Assembly: GCF_030657335.1 (NCBI RefSeq)
Contig: NZ_CP131039.1
Location: 2,186,501 to 2,250,500, forward strand
Origin: Croceibacterium aestuarii
GTDB taxonomy: Bacteria > Pseudomonadota > Alphaproteobacteria > Sphingomonadales > Sphingomonadaceae
Reading direction: 5' to 3'
Length of the DNA stretch: 64,000 bases
Part shown: one piece after another, positions 62,548 through 64,000 of the stretch
Layout: each line of letters begins with the position of its first letter
Position numbering within the stretch: the first letter of the stretch is position 1
The notes under the pieces: generated by a model
Database searches by the model: none
What the model saw: only the letters and a program-made list of their open reading frames with translations
Told to the model about the DNA's origin: nothing
Program-made: the position numbers and the translations under genes

Positions 62548-64000
62548 TGCGGTGCCGCTCCAGCAGCGGCGGTACCGGGCTCGGCGCCGGGTTCGATCGC
62601 CCCCGTGTTTGGCTGCGCGGGGAGGACGGCGGCGCGCGCTTCCGCGTCGACCTTCTGCGACACCGTAACGAGATCTTCGGGGGCCGGCGGAACGTCAACC
62701 CCTGATGCGGCAGCGAACCGGGCGTACTGCGCGTCGAGCCGTTGCTGCGCCGTGCCGCCCCATTGTGCTTCGAAGCCGTGCAGCGTCTCGAGCGCTTTTC
62801 CCGGATCGAACAGGTAGGTCATCACGTCGCGGGCGACGGGGTAGGCGGCGCCAGAACCGCCGCCGTGCTCGATGACCACGGCGCAGGCATAACGTGGATT
62901 GTCGAACGGGGCGAAACAGATGAAGAGGCCGTGGTCGCGATACTTCCATTGGCCGCCTTTACCGCCGCCGACGTTGAGGCTGACCACCTGGGCGGTTCCT
63001 GTCTTTCCGGCCAGCAGGACATCGTCGATCGGCAAGCGGGCGCGGCCGGCAGTGCCGGGGCCGTTGACCACGTCCTTCATCGCATTTTGGATGATCTGCA
63101 CGTGGTCGCCGTGGAAGTTCATGTTCTCGAAGTGCGGCTGCTTACCGTCGAGCAGGAGTCGGGGCATCACCTTGTTGCCCGTGGCGATGCGCGAAGCGTA
63201 GACACCCAACTGCAGCGGATTGAAGAGCATGTAGCCTTGGCCGATCGTGGCGTTGACGGTGTCGAAGGCCTGCCATTCGCGCCCGTACTTCTTGAGCTTC
63301 CATGCGGGATCGGGAACCGTGCCATAGAACTGGCTCGCGACCGGCAGTGGGAATTCCTGGCCCAAGCCCACCCGGCGGGCCATGGTGGCAATGGCATCCA
63401 TCCCCATCTGCTGCGCAAAATAGTAGAAATAGACGTCGCACGACTGGTAGATGCCCTTGGACATGTTGACCCGGCCGTGGCCGCGGCGGTTCCAGCAGTG
63501 AAACACCCGGTTGCCCACGCGCAGGCCGCCGGTGCACACGGTCGACGCCTCAGGATCCAAGCCCGCTTCCAGGAAGCTCATCGCCACCATCGGCTTGACG
63601 GTCGAGCCCGGCGGGTAGAGTCCCTTGAGTATCTTGTTGCGGAGCGGAACGCGCTCGTCCTGGCTCAGCATTTGGTATTCGACACGGCCGATTCCATCGG
63701 AAAAGCTGTTGGGATCGAAGCTCGGCATCGAGGCCATGCACATCAGGTCGCCGGTCTTGCAGTCGATCACCACCACCGAACCGGATTCAAGGCCTAGCCG
63801 CCTCGCGGCATAGTCCTGCAGCGGGCCGTCGATGGACAGCTTGATCGATTGACCCTGGACATCTTCGCGCGTCTCGAGATTGCGCACGATGCGCCCGCTC
63901 GCCGTCACTTCGGTGCGGCGCGCGCCAGGTTCGCCGCGCAGAACCTGCTCGAACTGCTTTTCGAGCCCGTCCTTGCCGATCTTGAAACCGGGCGCGAGCA
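62544..64000 (-). CDS. mrdA: Penicillin-binding protein 2, 5' end beyond window
   Basis: Only the C-terminal 485 codons are present; the frame continues past the right edge. The transpeptidase domain has SxxK (Ser in YPPGSTVKP), the SCD form of the second motif (YQSCDVYF) and KTGTAQ. PBP2 cross-links peptidoglycan for elongation together with RodA. A Pro/Ala-rich tail ends the protein. Confidence 0.95.
   Translation of the reverse strand, partial: LAPGFKIGKDGLEKQFEQVLRGEPGARRTEVTASGRIVRNLETREDVQGQSIKLSIDGPLQDYAARRLGLESGSVVVIDCKTGDLMCMASMPSFDPNSFSDGIGRVEYQMLSQDERVPLRNKILKGLYPPGSTVKPMVAMSFLEAGLDPEASTVCTGGLRVGNRVFHCWNRRGHGRVNMSKGIYQSCDVYFYYFAQQMGMDAIATMARRVGLGQEFPLPVASQFYGTVPDPAWKLKKYGREWQAFDTVNATIGQGYMLFNPLQLGVYASRIATGNKVMPRLLLDGKQPHFENMNFHGDHVQIIQNAMKDVVNGPGTAGRARLPIDDVLLAGKTGTAQVVSLNVGGGKGGQWKYRDHGLFICFAPFDNPRYACAVVIEHGGGSGAAYPVARDVMTYLFDPGKALETLHGFEAQWGGTAQQRLDAQYARFAAASGVDVPPAPEDLVTVSQKVDAEARAAVLPAQPNTGAIEPGAEPGTAAAGAAPQ

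Overview
The window is a stretch of GC-rich chromosome (roughly 65% G+C by eye) from an alphaproteobacterium, most likely order Sphingomonadales and probably family Erythrobacteraceae. The main clues are the yqeY-dnaG-rpoD block beside carAB, the rpiB-glyA-nrdR block, the class I IlvC, the DUF4170, DUF2200 and DUF418 proteins, and the general protein style. Nearly all of it is densely packed housekeeping sequence with many 1-4 bp stop/start overlaps. No gap longer than 300 bases lacks a gene, and no rRNA, CRISPR array, prophage or replication origin was seen.

Layout. 0-8 kb: leucine, valine and isoleucine synthesis (leuA with a leucine-rich leader peptide; ilvB-ilvN-ilvC), interrupted by a YceI-like protein and by a DUF465 gene and a TerC-family gene that share a repeated upstream block resembling a structured RNA. 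8-15 kb: miaA and serB (divergent, overlapping), a DUF418 membrane protein, purL, and xseB-ispA-coaD. 15-21 kb: a secreted cyclophilin, queA, an ABC exporter pair, a DUF481 barrel and tgt, so two queuosine genes flank a transporter. 21-24 kb: a DsrE-like secreted protein overlapping a TsdA-like di-haem cytochrome, then rpsD and small unknowns. 24-27 kb: rpiB-glyA-74 aa-nrdR-trmJ. 27-32 kb: a more accessory block (aldo/keto reductase, MFS transporter, GMC oxidoreductase, secreted 271 aa protein). 32-39 kb: HWE histidine kinase and response regulator, then yqeY-lipoprotein-dnaG-rpoD. 39-45 kb: carA, an intercalated DUF6680-like gene, carB and greA. 45-52 kb: a minus-strand envelope-stress-like cluster (DUF883 and holin-like), eno, an M13 peptidase and an AT-richer orphan with a decayed IS1595 transposase. 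52-57 kb: methyltransferase, DUF2200, an aldo/keto reductase, ribH and an HTH-RibB-RibX fusion, with a divergent flavin reductase. 57-64 kb: an M48/PDZ peptidase, a small membrane protein, an alpha-hydroxy-acid dehydrogenase, an SDR, tRNA-Lys(CTT), rodA and a truncated mrdA (PBP2).

The strongest candidates for under-described biology are: (i) the duplicated RNA-like element before the DUF465 and terC genes; (ii) the tri-domain HTH-RibB-RibX protein facing a flavin reductase across a perfect TCACAT-N4-ATGTGA palindrome, which suggests a protein-based flavin switch in place of an FMN riboswitch; (iii) the leucine leader peptide before leuA; and (iv) the DsrE/TsdA sulfur pair. All functional statements rest on motif recognition by eye; no database search was run.
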